Counted from the stretch's first letter, positions 1 to 9,885 are shown. The stretch is 64,000 bases of DNA from Streptomyces niger (GCF_000718305.1 NZ_JOFQ01000003.1:248001-312000), one strand, 5' to 3'. The notes: generated by a model from the letters alone, not told the origin. Program-made: numbers and translations.

Positions 1-311
1 AAGCCGGTCGGGCTGCTGGTCAGGGCCATCGCGCAGGACAGCAGGCCCCAGACGAACATCAGCACGGCGAGCCAGCGGCGGGCGCCCCAGCGGTGCAGCA
101 CCAGGTTCGAGGGCACGCCGAGCAGCGCGTAGCCGACGAAGAAGACACCGGCGCCGAAGCCGTACGCGGCCGCGTCGATCCCGGCGTCGGTGGCCAGGTG
201 TGTCTTGACGAGCGCGACGTTCGTGCGGTCCAGGAAGCTGAGCACGAACATCAGGAAGAGGGGCGGGAGCAGGCGCCTGGCCACTTTCCGGCGCACGGTG
301 TCCGCGTTCAT
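1..311 (-). CDS. MFS transporter, ACS-like, 3' part outside window
   Basis: Only the first ~103 codons are present; the gene runs off the left edge. Translation from the ATG at 309-311 gives a basic N-terminus, a first membrane helix ending in the FLDRTNV motif and a second helix with VGYALLGVPSNL. These are signatures of the anion:cation symporter branch of the major facilitator superfamily (galactonate/fuconate/phthalate-type uptake). A GGAGG lies about 6 nt before the ATG. It is divergent from fucD with a 184-nt shared region, so uptake of a sugar acid such as L-fuconate or a related acid is inferred from context. Substrate is not visible in the sequence. Confidence 0.8.
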   Translation of the reverse strand, partial: MNADTVRRKVARRLLPPLFLMFVLSFLDRTNVALVKTHLATDAGIDAAAYGFGAGVFFVGYALLGVPSNLVLHRWGARRWLAVLMFVWGLLSCAMALTSSPTG

Positions 312-328
312 CTGACCTCCAGAGGGAG

Positions 329-441
329 ACATCTGACCGCTGGACCGTACGAGCCGTGCGCCTGTCCGGCAATACTCCGTGCACCGGCAATTTTTCTGCG
401 GGAAACATCTGGTCGGCGATGCAGACATCTGACATCTTGGT
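329..441. promoter_or_regulatory. repeated ACATCTG motifs between MFS gene and fucD
   Basis: The motif ACATCTGRYC occurs at 329-338, 405-414 and 425-434, with an overlapping fourth variant at 432-441, inside the divergent promoter region. Repeated short motifs here would suit binding of the FCD-type regulator encoded just after fucD. The repetition is visible; the regulator assignment is inference. Confidence 0.4.
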
Positions 442-495
442 CGCGCTGCACCGCATCACCCGTCACCCGACGCACCCGTACAGGAGTGAGCGCCG

Positions 496-1815
496 ATGAC
501 CGCCCGTATCGTCGACGTCGAGACGATCGACGTCCGTTTCCCCACCTCACGGCAGCTCGACGGCTCGGACGCCATGAACGAGGCCCCGGACTACTCGGCC
601 GCGTACGTCGTCCTGAAGACCGACGCCGCCGACGTCCCCGACGGCCACGGCTTCACCTTCACCATCGGCCGCGGCAACGACCTCGCCGTCCACGCCGCCC
701 GCGCGATCGGCGAACGGGCCGTCGGCAGGACGGTCGAGGAGATCACCGGCGACCTCGGCGGCTTCTCCCGCCACCTGCTCGGCGACAGCCAACTGCGCTG
801 GCTCGGGCCCGACAAGGGCGCCGTCCACCTCGGCACCGCGGCCGTCCTCAACGCCGCCTGGGACCTGGCCGCCAAGCAGGCGGGCAAGCCGGTCTGGAAG
901 CTGCTCGCCGACATGACGCCGCAGCAGATCGTCGACCTGGTGGACTGGCGGTACCTCAAAGACGCGCTCACCCCCGAGGACGCGCTGGCCATGCTGGCGG
1001 AAAAGGCCGCGGGACGGGCCGAACGAGAGGCGTACGTACGGGAACACGGCTACCCCGCCTATACCACCAGCGCCGGCTGGCTCGGCTACGACGACGCCAA
1101 GCTCGCCCGGCTCTGCCAGGAGGCCGTCGACGCGGGCTGGGACTCCGTCAAACTCAAGGTCGGCGCCGACCTCCAGGACGACATCCGGCGCTGCCGCATC
1201 GCCCGCGACATCATCGGCCCGGACCGCCGCCTGATGATCGACGCCAACCAGACCCTCGGCGTCGACGAGGCGATCGCCTGGGCCAAGGCGCTGGCCGAGT
1301 TCGACATCTGGTGGTTCGAGGAGCCCACCAGCCCCGACGACGTCCTCGGCCACGCCACCATCGCCCGGCGGATCGGCCCCACCCACGTCGCCACCGGCGA
1401 ACACGCCCACAACGCCGTGATGTTCAAGCAGTTCCTCCAGGCCGACGCCATCGGCATCTGCCAGATCGACGCCTGCCGGCTCGGCGGCGTCAACGAAGCC
1501 GTCGCCGCGCTGCTGCTCGCCGCGGCGCACGGGGTGCCGGTCTGCCCGCACGCCGGCGGCGTCGGCCTCTGCGAACTCGTCCAGCACCTCTCGATCTTCG
1601 ACTACATCGCCGTCAGCGGCTCCATGGAGAACCGCGTCATCGAGTACGTCGACCACCTCCACGAGCACTTCCACGACCCGGTACGCGTCCGCGGCTCGCG
1701 CTACCTGGTCCCCGAAGCCCCCGGCTACAGCGCGCGGATCCGCCGCGCGACGCTGGACGCCCACCGCTTCCCGGACGGCCCGGTCTGGAGCGGCGGCGAC
1801 CGGGTGGCATCCTGA
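496..1815 (+). CDS. fucD: L-fuconate dehydratase (enolase superfamily)
   Basis: The 439-aa protein matches the L-fuconate dehydratase/ENOSF1 branch of the mandelate-racemase subgroup, which dehydrates L-fuconate to 2-keto-3-deoxy-L-fuconate in the cytoplasm. Visible catalytic features are the KLK base motif (K219, K221), Mg ligands D249 (in DANQ), E275 (in EEP) and E302 (in GEH), and the general-base H352 in CPHAGG. This spacing is nearly the numbering known for the Xanthomonas enzyme. The family-typical N-terminal [15 protein letters not shown] segment is intact. GGAG precedes the ATG. The gene lies 5 nt before an FCD regulator and divergent from an MFS transporter, forming a compact sugar-acid catabolic block. 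The next pathway enzymes are not adjacent. Confidence 0.9.
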   Translation: MTARIVDVETIDVRFPTSRQLDGSDAMNEAPDYSAAYVVLKTDAADVPDGHGFTFTIGRGNDLAVHAARAIGERAVGRTVEEITGDLGGFSRHLLGDSQLRWLGPDKGAVHLGTAAVLNAAWDLAAKQAGKPVWKLLADMTPQQIVDLVDWRYLKDALTPEDALAMLAEKAAGRAEREAYVREHGYPAYTTSAGWLGYDDAKLARLCQEAVDAGWDSVKLKVGADLQDDIRRCRIARDIIGPDRRLMIDANQTLGVDEAIAWAKALAEFDIWWFEEPTSPDDVLGHATIARRIGPTHVATGEHAHNAVMFKQFLQADAIGICQIDACRLGGVNEAVAALLLAAAHGVPVCPHAGGVGLCELVQHLSIFDYIAVSGSMENRVIEYVDHLHEHFHDPVRVRGSRYLVPEAPGYSARIRRATLDAHRFPDGPVWSGGDRVAS

Positions 1816-1820
1816 CGTCC

Positions 1821-2579
1821 ATGCCCACCAAGAAAGAGCGGCCGGGCCGCGGCGACGGGACCGGCGGCAGCGTCGTCGACGAGGCGATCGGCCGGCTGCG
1901 CAAGCGCATCGAGAGCGGTGAGTTCGCGCCCGGCCACCGCCTCCCCCCGGAGGCGGTGCTCGCCGCCGAACTGGAGCTGTCCCGCCCCTCGCTCCGCGAG
2001 GCCGTGCGCGCGCTGGCCATGGCGGGGGTGCTGGACGTACGGCGCGGGGACGGCACCTTCGTCACCGACCTGCACCCGGAGCGGCTGCTCAGCGCCCTCG
2101 GCAGCTTCCTGGACCTGGCCCAGGACACCGGCCTGGAAGAGATGCTGGAGTGCCGCAAGGTCCTGGAGCCCGGCGCCACCGCGCTGGCGGCCACCCGCAT
2201 CGACGACGCCGCGCTGGACGGGCTGCTGGAGCGCATCGAGCGGATGCGCACCCTGCAGGACCCGGAGGAGTTGGTCCGCGAGGACCTCGCCTTCCACGCG
2301 GACATCGTCGCCGCGGCCGGCAACCGCACGCTGTCGTCGCTGGTCTCCTCCGTCACCCAGCGCACCGCCAGGGCCCGCATCTGGCGTGCCCTGGTCAAGT
2401 CGGACGTCCTCTGCTGGACCCACCAGCAGCACATGGACATCTACGCCGCGCTGCGCTCCCGCGACAGCCTGGCGGCCTTCACCGCCGCCGGCCGCCACGT
2501 CGGCGACGTGGAACGCTGGGTCCGCGAACGCCTGGACCCGCTGCGCGGCCGCGCGGAGCCGGACCGGGCGGACCGCTGA
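1821..2579 (+). CDS. GntR/FadR-family (FCD) transcriptional regulator
   Basis: The 252-aa protein has a GntR winged helix at residues ~15-85 (GHRLPPEAVLAAELELSRPS, then LREAVRALAMAGVLDVRRGDG) and an all-helical FCD ligand domain at ~95-240 with conserved Arg/His positions (ECRKVLEPGATALAA, EDLAFHADIVAAAGN). FCD regulators usually bind an organic acid and leave the operator. The ATG at 1821 follows the fucD stop by 5 nt, so it is probably co-transcribed and may feed back on the divergent promoter at 312-495. The same frame stays open far upstream through fucD, but that extension has no family support. Confidence 0.88.
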   Translation: MPTKKERPGRGDGTGGSVVDEAIGRLRKRIESGEFAPGHRLPPEAVLAAELELSRPSLREAVRALAMAGVLDVRRGDGTFVTDLHPERLLSALGSFLDLAQDTGLEEMLECRKVLEPGATALAATRIDDAALDGLLERIERMRTLQDPEELVREDLAFHADIVAAAGNRTLSSLVSSVTQRTARARIWRALVKSDVLCWTHQQHMDIYAALRSRDSLAAFTAAGRHVGDVERWVRERLDPLRGRAEPDRADR

Positions 2580-2657
2580 CGGACGTACCGGCCCCCGCCA
2601 GGCGTGCGGAGGCCGGTACGCGGGCCCGGCGTGCGGCGGCCCGCAGGCGCGCCGCGC

Positions 2658-2876
2658 TCACTCGTCCCGCGGCCAATGGTCCAGGTCACCGCCGCGCCAC
2701 TCGATGAGCGCGGGATCGCCCAGTGGGATCTCCGCGGCATCGGACACCCCGGCCCGGCGCAGGAACTCCGCGACGTCCCCACGGCCGTGGGCGAGCCCCA
2801 CGATCTGGCCGTGAATGGTCACCCGCCGCCCACCGGCCGCGGGCGGATACACGATCACCGGTGGATGTGTGGTCAT
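2658..2876 (-). CDS. small conserved hypothetical protein (72 aa)
   Basis: Starting at the ATG at 2874-2876, preceded by a GGGGG run, the frame encodes a 72-aa protein beginning MTTHPPVIVYPPAAGGRR. It continues with a hydrophilic half rich in Asp and Trp (GDPALIEWRGGDLDHWPRDE). A longer in-frame start at 2981 adds a low-complexity Arg/Ala stretch and is less likely. The pattern recalls short Streptomyces proteins of unknown function; no motif permits a functional call. It converges on the FCD regulator. Confidence 0.55.
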   Translation of the reverse strand: MTTHPPVIVYPPAAGGRRVTIHGQIVGLAHGRGDVAEFLRRAGVSDAAEIPLGDPALIEWRGGDLDHWPRDE

Positions 2877-3055
2877 ACCCCCAGGCTGTCCCCCCGCCGC
2901 CCGCCGCGCATCCCGAAGCCCCGAATCCGCTCGTGACGATGTCGGGAGGCGGGTTCCGGTACGTGCTCCGGACGGCGTCACGCGCGGTCGAGGCCGGACC
3001 GGCGGGCGGCTACCATCGGCGCATTCGTGGCTGTCGCCGGGAGGAAGAGGAAGAG

Positions 3056-4003
3056 ATGGGCCTGTTCCGCCGCGGACCGAAGAGGGATCCGCGCGACACC
3101 CCGCGCGACGCGGAGTTCGGATTCTTCTCCGACCGGGAGGGCGGGAGCTTCCGCAGCCAGGTGCGGTCGGCCTTCGCCGAGCAGGGCCTGGAAGTGACCG
3201 TGTACGCCGGTATGGTCACCGATTCGGCGGGCCGGCAGTTCGGCCTCGGCAACCTCGCCGCCGTCTGCCACCGCGACCGGCGCGGCGAGCGCGCCTGGCC
3301 CGCGCTCGTCCGGGACCACGTCGGCAAGGTCCTCCGTACGATGGACGGCCCCCAGCCGCTGGAGACGCTGTCCGAGGACGAGATCCGGGCCCGCCTCTTC
3401 CCGCGCGTCGTCGCCGAGGACTCGCTGCCCGCCTCCGACGCCTTCCGGTACGCCCGGCCGCTCGCCCCCGGCCTGCGCGAGGTGCTGGCGCTCGACCTCC
3501 CCGAGGCCGTGCAGATGCTCGGCGAGGACTCGCTGCTGGACATCGGGGACATCGCCGAGCTGCGCATCCGGGCGCTGAACAACCTGCGGGCGCTGCCCGT
3601 CGAGGGCCACGAGACGGTGCGCCGGGGCGACGGCTCGGCCTTCGAAGTGGTGCTCGGCGACTCCTTCTTCACCGCCAGCCGGGTGCTGGTCCTCGACGAG
3701 CTGGCGGAGCGGCTGACCGGCGCGCCGCTGACCCCGGACGGCGCGCTGGTGGCGCTGCCCTTCCGGCACCAGCTGGCCTTCCACCGGATCCACGACGCCC
3801 AGGTGATCCCGGCGCTCCAGGCGATGGCGCAGTTCGCCGCCGCGGGGCACGAGGACTCGGCGGGCGCGATCACCCCGAACGTGTTCTGGTGGCGCCGGGG
3901 CGCGATGACCCGGCTGAGTGAACCGGACGGGGACGGGCTGCGGGTGATCGTCGACGAGGACTTCCAGACGATGCTGGACCGCCTGGTCCAGGACGAGGCG
4001 TAG
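3056..4003 (+). CDS. conserved hypothetical protein (315 aa)
   Basis: The ATG at 3056 is preceded by GGGAGGAAGAGG. The protein is soluble, with a basic N-terminus (MGLFRRGPKRDPRDTP) and a regular alpha/beta pattern. No signal peptide or membrane helix is seen. The organisation faintly recalls DUF1444/YtpQ-type proteins (central EVVLGDSFFTASRVLVLDEL, C-terminal VFWWRRGAMTRL), but I cannot confirm this. It ends 50 nt before a strong inverted repeat, so it is probably monocistronic. Function unknown. Confidence 0.65.
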   Translation: MGLFRRGPKRDPRDTPRDAEFGFFSDREGGSFRSQVRSAFAEQGLEVTVYAGMVTDSAGRQFGLGNLAAVCHRDRRGERAWPALVRDHVGKVLRTMDGPQPLETLSEDEIRARLFPRVVAEDSLPASDAFRYARPLAPGLREVLALDLPEAVQMLGEDSLLDIGDIAELRIRALNNLRALPVEGHETVRRGDGSAFEVVLGDSFFTASRVLVLDELAERLTGAPLTPDGALVALPFRHQLAFHRIHDAQVIPALQAMAQFAAAGHEDSAGAITPNVFWWRRGAMTRLSEPDGDGLRVIVDEDFQTMLDRLVQDEA

Positions 4004-4053
4004 GAGCCCGGGTCCACTGCCGGTAGCGGGTCGGCAGCGGGTCGGCGGCATTG

Positions 4054-4091
4054 GTGAGGCCCCGCACACGGGGGATGATGCGGGGCCTCAC
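4054..4091. terminator. strong inverted repeat, probable bidirectional terminator
   Basis: A perfect 13-bp stem (GTGAGGCCCCGCA at 4054-4066, complement at 4079-4091) encloses a 12-nt loop. It lies after the stop at 4003 and before the convergent gene ending at 4403, so it can serve the plus gene. Confidence 0.75.
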
Positions 4092-4290
4092 TCTGTACAA
4101 CGGCCGGACCCGCCGAGAGGTTCCGCCGTTCCCGAAAATTTCGCGAATAAATCCACGGGGCGGCTCGACCGGCCCCACGGGCGGCTCACCGGCCGGGCCG
4201 ACGCGGACATCGAGGGCGTCGCGCGGGCCGGCCGCTCCCCCCCGGACGGGGGATCGCCGCCCGACTGTCCGTCCGTGGGCACGGTCCGTG

Positions 4291-4404
4291 TCCGTGGGTA
4301 CGGTCCGCAACCACCTCTCGGTCATCACCCGCTGGACCGAGGCGCGGAACCGGATCGACGCGACCCGGATCGCCCGGGAGTCGCGCCGGCGGATCCGGTC
4401 GGTC
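4291..4404 (+). pseudogene. remnant of LuxR/NarL-type HTH domain
   Basis: In one plus-strand frame this stretch reads SVGTVRNHLSVITRWTEARN and then RIDATRIARES. The GTVRNHLS core followed by a regularly spaced helix with ARNR is the recognition part of LuxR/NarL-type helix-turn-helix domains. No receiver domain, start codon or complete HTH precedes it, and the frame runs into the tail of the opposite-strand DUF6114 gene. I read it as the eroded 3' end of a response-regulator-like gene; chance resemblance is possible. Confidence 0.45.
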
Positions 4405-5491
4405 AGTCGTCCGCCTCCGCGCGGCGCCAGCCGTCCGGCGCGGGCCGCGGCGCGGGCGGGGAGGCGGTCCCGCCGCCGTCGGCACGGGCGGCATGGGCCG
4501 GCGCGCCGGCGCGCAGCCGCAGGCCGTCGGCGGTGATCACATCCGAGGTGACCAGCGCCTGCTCGGCGGAGACGTCCGTCAGGTACACGAAGGGCGGTAC
4601 GAGCGGCGGCACGGGCAGCCGGTCGGGCGTGAAGGTCAGGCAGAGCACGCCCTCCACACAGCCGCTGAACTTCGTCAGGTAGAGCGTGACGTCCCCGCTG
4701 AGCTCCAGCGTCTTCGCGCCCAGCCCCAGCTCCTCACGGCCGTCGCGGGTGAGCAGCCGGTAGTCGGAGAGCGCCGCGGCCTTCATCCGCAGCACCATCG
4801 CCCGGACCGGGCCGCGCGCGGTGGGCACCTCCTCGACCCCGGCCACCGTGAAGCCCTTCGGCGCGAAACGGCTGGTGGTGACGGTGGGGACGGCGGCGGG
4901 CGCGGGGACGCCGGGCCCGGCGGCGCGCGCCTCGGTGGCCGGCGTGCCGAGCGTGACCAGCAGGGTCACCGGGAGCGCCACGGCGAGGGCGGTACGCGGG
5001 CCCGTACGGTCGGGCGGGCGGGCGGCGTCCTGCTGCGCCGCGGGGTCCGGCTCCGCGGGCAGTGGTGTCCATCCGAAGCCCATCGCCGCGCCGGCGATGC
5101 CGAGCCCCATGCCGACCAGGAAGCCGCCGAGGTTGGTGGCCGCGAAGGAGAGCACGGACAGGAGCAGCGCGTTGATGCTCACGTAGTGCCGCGCGCCGGG
5201 CGTGCACCACAGGAACAGTCCGGCCACGATCAGCGCCAGTCCGATGCCGAGCGCGGCGAGCCCGCCGATGCCCAGGCTGACCAGGACGCCCAGCGGGGAG
5301 AGCGGCACGAGCAGCAGCTCGGCGCCGCCGAGGACGAGCAGCAGCCCGGCCCAGAACGGCCGGGTCCGGCGCCACCTGCGGAACCGGGCCCGCGCCGCCG
5401 GCCACGGCAGCCGCTCCGTCATCCGGACCGTCAGCCGCTCCGTCATCCGGGCCGTCATCCGGGCCGGTAGCCGGGGGCGCCTCAGAAGCAC
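4403..5491 (-). CDS. DUF6114 domain membrane protein
   Basis: The 362-aa protein has a basic N-terminus, four predicted membrane helices at residues ~45-150 (FWAGLLLVLGGAELLLVPL, LVSLGIGGLAALGIGLAL and two more), then a long Ala/Pro-rich segment and a C-terminal beta-rich region. It matches the Streptomyces DUF6114 family, which is encoded directly after DUF6230 proteins. The GTG start at 5491 overlaps the DUF6230 stop by 10 nt, implying translational coupling. Several in-frame ATGs follow within a repeated MTxRMTERL segment, so the exact start is uncertain. Role unknown; a membrane partner of the exported DUF6230 protein is likely. Confidence 0.82.
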   Translation of the reverse strand: MLLRRPRLPARMTARMTERLTVRMTERLPWPAARARFRRWRRTRPFWAGLLLVLGGAELLLVPLSPLGVLVSLGIGGLAALGIGLALIVAGLFLWCTPGARHYVSINALLLSVLSFAATNLGGFLVGMGLGIAGAAMGFGWTPLPAEPDPAAQQDAARPPDRTGPRTALAVALPVTLLVTLGTPATEARAAGPGVPAPAAVPTVTTSRFAPKGFTVAGVEEVPTARGPVRAMVLRMKAAALSDYRLLTRDGREELGLGAKTLELSGDVTLYLTKFSGCVEGVLCLTFTPDRLPVPPLVPPFVYLTDVSAEQALVTSDVITADGLRLRAGAPAHAARADGGGTASPPAPRPAPDGWRRAEADD

Positions 5492-6096
5492 TTCTCGCCG
5501 CCCAGGCCGACGCCGAGCTTCAGGCCCTTGAGCCGGAAGTCGCCGCCGGTGGCCGACCAGGCGTGGGACCGCACGCCCGCGACTTCGATGTCACCGGCCT
5601 GCAGTCCGAACTTGCCCTGCGGGCCGCGGATGCCCGGCACTTCGTCCAGCGTCGAGGCGTCCCGGCCGATCTGCGCGGTGCCGAAGCGCGCGTCGCCGAC
5701 CAGGTCCTCGCCGTCGATGACGAGGTTGTCGGCGGTGACGGGTCCCGCGTCGCCGCCCGCGGTGAGCTTGAAGACCACCGGGCCCACCGGCGTCTTGACC
5801 TGGGCCGACTGGCAGATGTCGGTGAGTTTCGCGCGGCCGATGCCGAGCAGGGCCACCGGGTGGCCGGTGCCGTCGGCGGCCCGGTCGGTGTGTACGTAGG
5901 AGGCCAGCCCGTCACTGGTCAACTTCGAGGAGGTGACCTGGAAGTTGGTGCCCGACACGGCGAAGGACGCGGCGAGCACGCCCTGCGCCATCACGGTCGC
6001 CAGTGCCCCGACGGCCAGCACGGCGGGTACGGCCACGGCCGCGCTCTTCTTCCAGGACGTGCGGCCTTCCGGTACGGCCCGCTGATCGCTGTCCAC
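5482..6096 (-). CDS. DUF6230 family exported protein
   Basis: The 204-aa protein begins at a GTG with GGGGAGGAAG upstream. It has a cytoplasmic lead, one hydrophobic segment at ~18-42 (AVAVPAVLAVGALATVMAQG) and a beta-rich remainder with regular LTSDGLASYVHTDRAADG-type stretches, typical of DUF6230. Two Cys residues (one in DICQS, one at the C-terminus in EKCF) could pair outside the membrane. It is first in a two-gene unit with the DUF6114 protein and has its own promoter at 6190-6219. Biological role is not established. Confidence 0.82.
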   Translation of the reverse strand: MDSDQRAVPEGRTSWKKSAAVAVPAVLAVGALATVMAQGVLAASFAVSGTNFQVTSSKLTSDGLASYVHTDRAADGTGHPVALLGIGRAKLTDICQSAQVKTPVGPVVFKLTAGGDAGPVTADNLVIDGEDLVGDARFGTAQIGRDASTLDEVPGIRGPQGKFGLQAGDIEVAGVRSHAWSATGGDFRLKGLKLGVGLGGEKCF

Positions 6097-6189
6097 TGCT
6101 TCCTCCCCGAGGAGCGCTCGGTCATGGCGTATGGCGTTCGGTCACAGCGCTGACGTGCGGTTACCTGCGGTAACAAAGGGAATGCCGAG

Positions 6190-6221
6190 AGACTAGGGCC
6201 GTTGTTGACGGTGCGTCAACA
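6190..6221 (-). promoter_or_regulatory. promoter with palindromic -35 region for DUF6230-DUF6114
   Basis: On the minus strand TTGACG (6214-6219) and TAGTCT (6190-6195) are separated by 18 nt, a good housekeeping-type promoter. The -35 lies in a perfect inverted repeat TGTTGACG-n3-CGTCAACA at 6203-6221, which could be an operator. Confidence 0.6.
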
Positions 6222-6262
6222 GTGCTGCACGAGGCGGTCGGAGGTGCCGGTGAGGACGACGA

Positions 6263-6290
6263 AGGGCGGGAGGCCGCGGCCTCCCGCCCT
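6263..6290. terminator. perfect 28-bp palindrome after chitinase gene
   Basis: The sequence from 6263 to 6290 is its own reverse complement (left arm AGGGCGGGAGGCCG). It lies 22 nt past the chitinase stop and can form a 12-13 bp stem, fitting a factor-independent terminator in high-GC DNA. Confidence 0.7.
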
Positions 6291-6311
6291 TGGTGCGCTC
6301 CGTCCCGGGTG

Positions 6312-7613
<1,302 letters not shown>

Positions 7614-7701
7614 GGTTGCTCCTCGGAGTGGGGGTCCATCGAGGGGAGAGTGCTGTGACCTGCGTCCGCAGTGGCGCCGAACGCGTGGAGCGTCGGGGGA
7701 G

Positions 7702-7744
7702 AAGGTAGAAGGACTAGACCAACTCGGTCAATGGTTTGGACCAA
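7702..7744 (-). promoter_or_regulatory. chitinase promoter with paired DasR-type repeats
   Basis: Minus-strand direct repeats TTGGTCCAAACC (7733-7744) and TTGGTCTAGTCC (7711-7722) resemble the 12-bp repeats of Streptomyces chitinase promoters and the DasR consensus TGGTCTAGACCA. They flank TTGACC (7726-7731, -35); TACCTT (7702-7707) is a possible -10 at 18-nt spacing. The second repeat lies inside the spacer, a position suited to repression. Confidence 0.75.
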
Positions 7745-7962
7745 TTTGCTGAACTCCCGCCGACCCCCGGACGACCATCGGAAGAAGTCGATCAACCGGT
7801 GACGGACACCGCCGTACCGGGCATACTCCCTGCGCCACCGCCGCAGGTCGTCGCCTTCCGCGATCCGGAGAGGGACCATCACCGCGGCGGTGGGCAACCG
7901 GCCGCGCCGCACCACCCGGGCGGCGCGCTGCCGCATCGCCCGACAGGGAGGAGAGCGCCGCC

Positions 7963-9135
7963 ATGACCGAGTACGGCCCCGGGCCCGTGGACCGCAGGCT
8001 GCCCACCGACGAAGCCCGCCAGCTGATGACGCTCGTACGCGACCTGGCCGCGCGGGAGATCGCGCCCCGCGCGGCGGCGGAGGAGGCGGCGGGGCACTTC
8101 CCCCGCGAACTGTTCACCCTGCTCTCGGAGTCGGGCCTGCTCGGCCTGGCGTACGCCGAGGAGTTCGGCGGGGGCGGCCAGCCCTACGAGGTCTACCTCC
8201 AGGTCCTGGAGGAGCTGGCCGCGGCCCGGCTCACCGTCGGCCTCGGCGTCAGCGTGCACACCCTGTCCTGCCACGCGCTCGCCGCGTACGGCACCAAGGA
8301 GCAGCGCGCCGAGCACCTGCCCGCGATGCTCGGCGGCGGCCTCCTCGGCGCCTACTGCCTCTCCGAGCCGGTCGCCGGATCGGACGCGGCCTCCCTCACC
8401 ACGCGCGCCACCCGCGCCGGGGGCGACTGGGTCCTCGACGGCACCAAGGCGTGGACCACCCACGGCGGCGTCGCCGACTTCTACACCGTCCTCGCCCGCA
8501 CCGGGGGAGCGGGCGCGCACGGCATCACGGCGTTCCTGGTCCCGGGCGACGCCGAGGGGCTGAGCGCCGCACCACCCGAGCGCAAGATGGGCATGAAGGG
8601 GTCCCCCACCGCACAGGTCCACTTCGACGGCGTACGGATCGGGGACGCGCGGCGGATCGGCGAGGAGGGCCAGGGCTTCGCCATCGCGCTCGCCGCGCTG
8701 GACTCCGGCCGGCTCGGGATCGCCGCGTGTGCCGTGGGCGTGGCGCAGGCGGCGCTGAACGAGGCGCTGGCGTACATGACGACGCGCCGTCAGTTCGGCC
8801 GCCCGCTCGCCGACTTCCAGGGCCTGCGCTTCATGCTCGCCGACATGGCCACCCAACTGGCGGCCGGCCGGTCGCTCTACCTCACCGCGGCCCGGCTGCG
8901 GGACGAGGGCCGCCCCTTCACCAAGGAAGCGGCGATGGCCAAGCTCTTCTGCACGGACATGGCGATGCGGGTCACCACCGACGCGGTCCAGCTCCTCGGC
9001 GGGTACGGCTACACCGCCGACTTCCCGGCCGAGCGCTACATGCGCGAGGCGAAGGCCCTGCAGATCGTGGAGGGCACCAACCAGATCCAGCGCATGGTGA
9101 TCGCACGGCAACTGACGGGCCCGGAGGGCCGCTGA
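7963..9135 (+). CDS. acyl-CoA dehydrogenase
   Basis: The 390-aa protein has the full acyl-CoA dehydrogenase architecture: helical N-domain (~15-125), beta-barrel with the FAD/substrate signature AYCLSEPVAGSDAASL, and helical C-domain containing DAVQLLGGYGYTADFPAERY. The likely catalytic base is E370 in the IVEGTNQIQ segment, the position used by medium- and short-chain enzymes. It oxidises an acyl-CoA to the enoyl-CoA with FAD, passing electrons to ETF. AGGGAGGAG precedes the ATG. It stands alone between divergent chitinase and convergent small genes, so the specific acyl substrate cannot be inferred. Confidence 0.9.
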   Translation: MTEYGPGPVDRRLPTDEARQLMTLVRDLAAREIAPRAAAEEAAGHFPRELFTLLSESGLLGLAYAEEFGGGGQPYEVYLQVLEELAAARLTVGLGVSVHTLSCHALAAYGTKEQRAEHLPAMLGGGLLGAYCLSEPVAGSDAASLTTRATRAGGDWVLDGTKAWTTHGGVADFYTVLARTGGAGAHGITAFLVPGDAEGLSAAPPERKMGMKGSPTAQVHFDGVRIGDARRIGEEGQGFAIALAALDSGRLGIAACAVGVAQAALNEALAYMTTRRQFGRPLADFQGLRFMLADMATQLAAGRSLYLTAARLRDEGRPFTKEAAMAKLFCTDMAMRVTTDAVQLLGGYGYTADFPAERYMREAKALQIVEGTNQIQRMVIARQLTGPEGR

Positions 9136-9207
9136 CAGGGCCGGAGAACCGCTGACGGTACGTCACGCGCGGGCCGGGCGGCCGGGGCGTACCGGTGTCA
9201 AAGGCGC

Positions 9208-9233
9208 GCGAGTGAGTCCTGCGGCTCACTCGC
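9208..9233. terminator. inverted repeat between convergent genes
   Basis: GCGAGTGAG (9208-9216) pairs with CTCACTCGC (9225-9233) across an 8-nt loop. It lies between the acyl-CoA dehydrogenase and the convergent small gene ending at 9260, consistent with a bidirectional terminator. Confidence 0.65.
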
Positions 9234-9259
9234 ACGGTTCTTCTCGCGCCCGGGGGCGT

Positions 9260-9676
9260 TCAGAGGCGCCGGCGCATCACGGGCACCCGCACCGGCCGGG
9301 AGCCGGGGCCACCCACGTGGGAGAAGGGCTGGGTGCGCCAGTTCAGGCCCGCCGGGAGCGTCAGCAGCATGCCGCTGTCGTGCTCCTGGGGCGCCAGCGC
9401 GTCGTCCGGCGAGTCCGTCTCGGACACGGCCCGGCCGGACCCCTGGCAGACCGTCAGGCCGAAGGGGTTCCACGGCGAGGAGCAGACCGCGTGCTCGGGC
9501 AGCGTGTCCTCGTCGGCGAGCAGCGCAATGGGCTGCGCGCAGTCCGGGCAGGTGACCCGGTACAGCTCGACGGTGTCGAAAGCGTCGTGGAAGTCGTCGT
9601 CGCGGAAACTGTCGCCCTCCTGGGCGGCGGTGTTCTCCAGCGTGGATTCCTGCTTCGGGCGTCGCATGATGTCCAT
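9260..9676 (-). CDS. conserved hypothetical protein with CxxC pair
   Basis: The 138-aa (or 135-aa) acidic protein has a short CPDC motif near residue 43 and two further Cys (VCSS, VCQG), so a structural metal site is possible. It has no signal peptide or membrane helix. The C-terminus is basic (VRVPVMRRRL). Two starts compete: ATG at 9676, which sits almost on its GAGGGG, and ATG at 9667, which has better spacing (MRRPKQE). It resembles Streptomyces-specific uncharacterised proteins. Function unknown. Confidence 0.6.
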   Translation of the reverse strand: MDIMRRPKQESTLENTAAQEGDSFRDDDFHDAFDTVELYRVTCPDCAQPIALLADEDTLPEHAVCSSPWNPFGLTVCQGSGRAVSETDSPDDALAPQEHDSGMLLTLPAGLNWRTQPFSHVGGPGSRPVRVPVMRRRL

Positions 9677-9872
9677 CCCCCTCGGGTGGGCTGCGAGATA
9701 CCGCCATCATCCGGTGTCGGGCGGCCTCGACCACCACCAGCATTTCCCTGCCTCTCCTGTGCATAATCTCGGCAACGCTTCGGACGCGGAGTGATGGGTG
9801 TGGTGTTCGTCACAGAGGGGGCGTGCGATGTCCACGATCCGGCGCAAGCTGCGCCGCAGCGCCCCGGCACAG

Positions 9873-9885
9873 TAGGTTGATCGTG
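9873..9885 (+). promoter_or_regulatory. -10 box of a leaderless transcript (Lrp gene)
   Basis: TAGGTT (9873-9878) lies six nucleotides before the GTG start at 9885 and no Shine-Dalgarno is present, the standard layout of actinobacterial leaderless mRNAs. Confidence 0.55.

Noticed and set aside
547..1764. Long antisense frame opposite fucD
   Set aside because: Val/Gly/Asp-rich shadow typical of high-GC codon bias; no start signal or family resemblance.
93..2579. 828-aa continuous plus-strand frame covering fucD and the FCD regulator
   Set aside because: Upstream of 1821 it is Arg/Pro-rich antiframe sequence without family character; the real products are fucD in another frame and the regulator from the ATG at 1821.
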